This document shows, piece by piece, positions 61,301 through 64,000 of a stretch of DNA of 64,000 nt. The notes beneath the pieces were generated by a model. The model saw nothing but the letters and a program-made list of their open reading frames with translations, had not been told where the DNA came from and searched no databases. Position 1 is the stretch's first letter. Each line of letters starts with the position of its first letter. Origin of the DNA: Austropuccinia psidii (taxonomy: Eukaryota; Basidiomycota; Pucciniomycetes; Pucciniales; Sphaerophragmiaceae). The DNA lies in assembly GCA_023105745.1 (NCBI GenBank), contig JALGQZ010000011.1:27960612-28024611 (forward strand), written 5' to 3'. The translations under genes were made by a program, and so were the position numbers.

Positions 61301-62036
61301 AGGTCAGTTACCATCAAGATAACTGGTACATTTGGCTCCCACTGGCTGAATTTTCCTATAATAATGCAGAATATTAATCAACCAAGCAATCACCTTTTTT
61401 CACCATTCATGGAAGAAATCCTAGCTTTGACTCAATCCATATTTCTCAAGACTCACCTGCTGGAAAGTTATCAACAAAACTGCAATCAGTACAGTAAGTT
61501 GTCAAAGAAGAATTAGAGTCAGAAATAAGGAGATTTAAGAATTATGCAGATAGAAATAGGTCAATTCCACCTGATTTCCAACCTGGGGATAAGGCATGGC
61601 TAGCTTCCAAGAACATCAAGACTACAAGATCCGCCAAGAAATTTTCAGAAAGATGGCTAGGGCCTTTTGAAATTCTTAAGAAGATTGGAAGCCATGCAAT
61701 TTGCCTCAAGTTGCCTCAAAAATGGAAGTCAGTTCACCCTGTCTTTCATGTGTCCTTATTAGAACAAATGAAGCAATCAGCTAGCCCAAATCAACATCAA
61801 TTTCCACCACCACCAGTCATAGTGGAAGAGCAAGAAGAATGGGAAGTGGCTCAGGTTCTGTACTCAAAACTCAAAAGAGGTAAATTATGGTATCTGGTAG
61901 AGTGGAAAGGATTCAGTTAAGACAAAGAAAGAGAAACTTGGGAACCAGCTTCCAGCCTTAACAGCTCACCATATCTTGTCAAGGATCTCCATTCATTGTA
62001 TCCAGAGAAGCCTGGCCCAATTGCCTCAAGAGTTTG
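58337..62036 (+). pseudogene. Family-2 pol: protease, RT, RNase H, integrase, chromodomain; stop-ridden
   Basis: Protease (58,337-58,903) has IDSGATNSFI and LILGYDFL. After one frameshift before 58,993, a single frame runs to the stop at 62,034, broken by stops at 59,842, 60,769, 60,919, 60,967, 61,300, 61,375, 61,495 and 61,918. RT has VPPMNQLL, MPFGLTNAPASFQ and YLDN instead of YLDD. RNase H has EADASDYALGAVLSQ, DKELLGIF and LTDHSSL. Integrase has GHPGQEK...CQQC, MDFITQLP, then SNKEYLF where Asp-Arg-Gly-type residues are expected, and HPETDGQTERVN. The chromodomain (about 61,828-61,990) reads EWEVAQVL, LWYLVEWKGFS, a stop, then TWEPASSL. It cannot make active enzyme. Confidence 0.85.
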
Positions 62037-62040
62037 ATTT

Positions 62041-62450
62041 TATGGTGCTTGGTGAGGATTGGAGTTTATGAAAAGAAGTTCCTCTCCTGGCATGCACCTT
62101 TAAGGGGGTATTCTACCCAAATGTTGTTGTAAGAATCACCTTGGCCACTTTGTGGGCACTTGTCAATATTTTGGACAGATTCAGAAGGCCTTGCAACATC
62201 AATACCCTCAAATTTGGACCTTTCATCAAGATATGGCCAATTTCCTTTTTTTTCTATTTTCTTTTCTTTCCAGCTTATTCCAATCATCATTATTCAAGAC
62301 AATCCTTACTTCAAAGTCAATTATGGAAAAGCTATCTGGCTTATGGTGGTTGGTGGGGAGTGGAAGTTATGAAAGTAAGTTCCATCTCCTGCTATGCATC
62401 CCTGAGGGTTCTACTTTTAAAACATCACCTTGGCCACTCTGTGAGCATCA
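62041..62450 (+). repeat. Imperfect direct duplication, 301-bp offset
   Basis: 62041-62160 and 62342-62450 match along most of their length: TATGGTG(C/G)TTGGTG, TTATGAAA(A/G)(G)AAGTTCC, TCTCCTG, ATGCA, then ATCACCTTGGCCACT(T/C)TGTG. The first copy holds AAGGGGGTATTCTACC, a possible polypurine tract of the chromovirus. The segment may be a tandem duplication of the element's 3' untranslated end. Confidence 0.55.
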
Positions 62451-62629
62451 AATTCCTGGATCTTATCTTTCAGAAAATTCTTGGCCAAAATCAAGCAACT
62501 CACCACAAGAAGAACAAACCTTAGGAATTTCTCTATTTCTTTTCTCTACTCTCTTTTTCTCTCATTTCCTTTCTTTTCTTTACTTGTATATTTATTTTTT
62601 ATTTTTCATCCCTTAATGCAGCAGCATGC

Positions 62630-62653
62630 CCTCCCATATCATGTATTGGGAGG
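62630..62653. other. Small hairpin CCTCCCA / TGGGAGG
   Basis: Perfect 7-bp stem (62630-62636 and 62647-62653) with a 10-nt loop, in a stretch that ends the GC-poor segment 62,500-62,730. Possibly the end of an element. No function shown. Confidence 0.3.
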
Positions 62654-62731
62654 TTCCATTTATCTTTTATTTTTGATTATTTATAAGAGTGGGGATAGGA
62701 TTAAAACCAAACAAAAACAAGGACAAGGAAA

Positions 62732-63394
62732 CTAGTTATTTCTACCCATATGATCAAAAGTTCTTTGGAAGTCATTGATCAATTCATCTTTATACCAGGA
62801 AAATTTTGAAGCCATCTCTTCAGAAGCAGCACCTGGAATAGTTCTATCATTAGCATACCTTATCACCTCCCTACTGATTACATCAACTTTTTGAAACAAC
62901 CTGGTCACAGAATCTTGATTCTCACTTGCTGTATTTGGATCTTCTCTAGTCACTCAGATAGGCCAATGATCCCTTTTCTGAAACACTTGGGCAGCAGGAA
63001 ACAGAAAAGGTGAAAGCTCTTCTCTTCTTCTACTGGAGCTGTTGGGAGGTGACTATGGGTGAGGCCCTGGACTGCTGGATTGATGGCAGGCCTGCTGTGG
63101 GAAGAACTTGGTGAAGCAGGAGGAAGGGAAGTAGGAATGGCTGCGAGAATTGGTGGGAAGTTTCTAGGGGTACTGGGAATCAGGCAGCTTTGGAATATTT
63201 TGGAAGGAGGCTGAGAAGGAGAAGTACTGTATTGTTGGCCAACTGGATTATTAACCACCTCAACTTCTTCTCCATCCAATTCATCACTGCCTTCAGCATC
63301 TGGATCAGGTGGGGAATCAGCAATTCTTCTTATTCTCTCCACTACTCCTTCAGTGTTGATCCTGGAAATTGGGACAGCTGAACTGGAGTAGATT
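62732..63394 (-). pseudogene. Decayed copy of a repeated rust-type short protein gene
   Basis: The minus strand reads RRIADSPPDPDAEGSDELDG and EVVNNPVGQQYSTSPSQPPS, then (after a frameshift near 63,030) SRRREELSPFLFPAAQVFQK and DHWPI, an in-frame TGA, and VTREDPNTASENQD, then NDRTIPGAASEEMASKFSWY and DELINDFQRTFDHMGRNN to a stop at 62,732. This acidic, Pro-rich head with a helical tail matches, from memory, a short protein family found many times in Austropuccinia, probably transposon-borne. The 5' end runs into the family-1 LTR at 63,395 without an ATG, so it is truncated by that insertion or uses its promoter. Confidence 0.6.
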
Positions 63395-64000
63395 TGTGAG
63401 CCTTAGAGGTAATTTCATATACCCAAAAGACCACAAATACAAACTAACATATAAATATAAATAAATTTATTTATATTAGTAAAATGAAAATCAAAATATA
63501 AATATAAAATTATATTCAAAATTAAAAATTTACTTACAATTTCAAAATAAAATTACATTAAATTTTGAAATTATAAAATTACATTTATACTTGAAAAAAT
63601 TAAGTAAAAATGAATCTTTGACAAAATTGTAAAAAAATAAATAAATTTGGAAAAAAGTTAAATAAAAATTATTATAACATTTTATCCAATAAATAAACAT
63701 ATAAAAATTATTTCACCATTGGATTCCTCATAAAAAATAAGGTGGTGTCACCTCTGGGTGAAACTTTGGTAACTCAACTCTAAATAAGCTTAAATTAAGT
63801 TTTTAGTATTTTCTGTATGAAAATTGAAAATACTCAAAACTTTAAATTAATTCACATCAAATTTAGTGTTAATCACCAAAATTTGTGTTAAAATTGAGGT
63901 GTTGTGTATATTTTAGAAGTTATGAGGAATTGAAGTATTTTCAATTGAATTCAATTGAAATGTCAAAATGTGCATGTGTATTACATAAGTGAACTTTGAC
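63395..64000 (+). repeat. Family-1 LTR, left part, running off the window
   Basis: Starts TGTGAGCCTTAGAGG at 63395 and follows the family-1 LTR (GACCACAAATA, GGTGTCACCTCTGGGT, TTGAGGTGTTGTGTATATT, GTATTACATAAGTGAAC) to the edge. Plus orientation. Whether it is a solo LTR or the 5' LTR of a further element cannot be seen. Confidence 0.85.

Larger units (their letters stand above)
55591..62036 (+). mobile_element. Family-2 Ty3/Gypsy chromovirus, gag-pol with chromodomain
   Basis: 5' LTR, leader, gag, protease, RT, RNase H, integrase and C-terminal chromodomain are in order on the plus strand. The chromodomain places it among chromoviruses, which target or are retained in heterochromatin. No 3' LTR of this family follows within the window. 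After the pol stop (62,034) there is a short A/G-rich tract and then a duplicated segment, so the 3' end is lost or rearranged. Many in-frame stops but few frameshifts. RT and integrase each show Asn at a catalytic Asp position. Confidence 0.85.

Noticed and set aside
1..64000. CRISPR arrays, bacterial operons, ribosomal RNA genes
   Set aside because: The spliced kinesin gene and LTR elements show eukaryotic DNA. The only regular short tandem repeat is the 10-bp minisatellite, which has no spacers.

Overview
The window looks like a repeat-rich chromosome segment of a rust fungus (Pucciniales, Basidiomycota). The evidence is a kinesin-1 gene with ten short fungal-type introns (60-107 nt) and the fungal kinesin tail, set in very AT-rich, CpG-poor DNA full of decayed Ty3/Gypsy retrotransposons. 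The gag and pol wording matches, from memory, families I associate with Austropuccinia psidii (myrtle rust). I could not search a database, so the species is an inference.

Layout. Positions 1-11,300 are AT-rich and nearly gene-free: a possible coding remnant at the left edge, a 561-bp tandem array of a 10-bp A-tract unit (1880-2440), a foldback (4645-4723) and a broken Myb/SANT-like reading (about 9000-9310, minus). At 11,347-14,975 (minus) is the only gene I judge intact: a kinesin heavy chain of 11 exons and 960 codons, with one GC-AG intron and a 44-nt last exon.

From 15,855 to 43,405 lies one old Gypsy element (family 3, plus strand) broken up by later insertions. Its 5' LTR is 15,855-17,785 and its 3' LTR is 41,729-43,405. 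Inside it are a reversed solo LTR of its own family (19,055-20,950, duplication ATAC), an LTR of a chromodomain Gypsy family (family 2, about 25,652-26,351), and a complex of family 1. In that complex a minus-strand Gypsy element sits inside an older LTR of the same family, and an inverted-repeat exchange appears to have flipped one LTR part (26,646-38,124).

After 43,405 come a second reversed solo LTR of family 3 (45,388-47,250, duplication ATAG), a hAT-like transposase relic (about 48,290-49,150, minus), AT-rich sequence, a diverged family-1 LTR (from 53,465), and a nearly complete family-2 chromovirus (5' LTR about 55,591-56,258, gag and pol 56,983-62,036, plus). The window ends with a decayed minus-strand repeat gene (62,732-63,394) and the start of another family-1 LTR (63,395 onward).

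The kinesin is the only apparent host function. The retroelements carry premature stops, a few frameshifts and lost catalytic residues, so none looks autonomous. The most unusual features are the 10-bp phased A-tract array, the LTR-in-LTR inversion, the GC-AG intron, and a conserved LTR palindrome that pairs two Gcn4/AP-1-type sites. I did not find a clear undescribed system.
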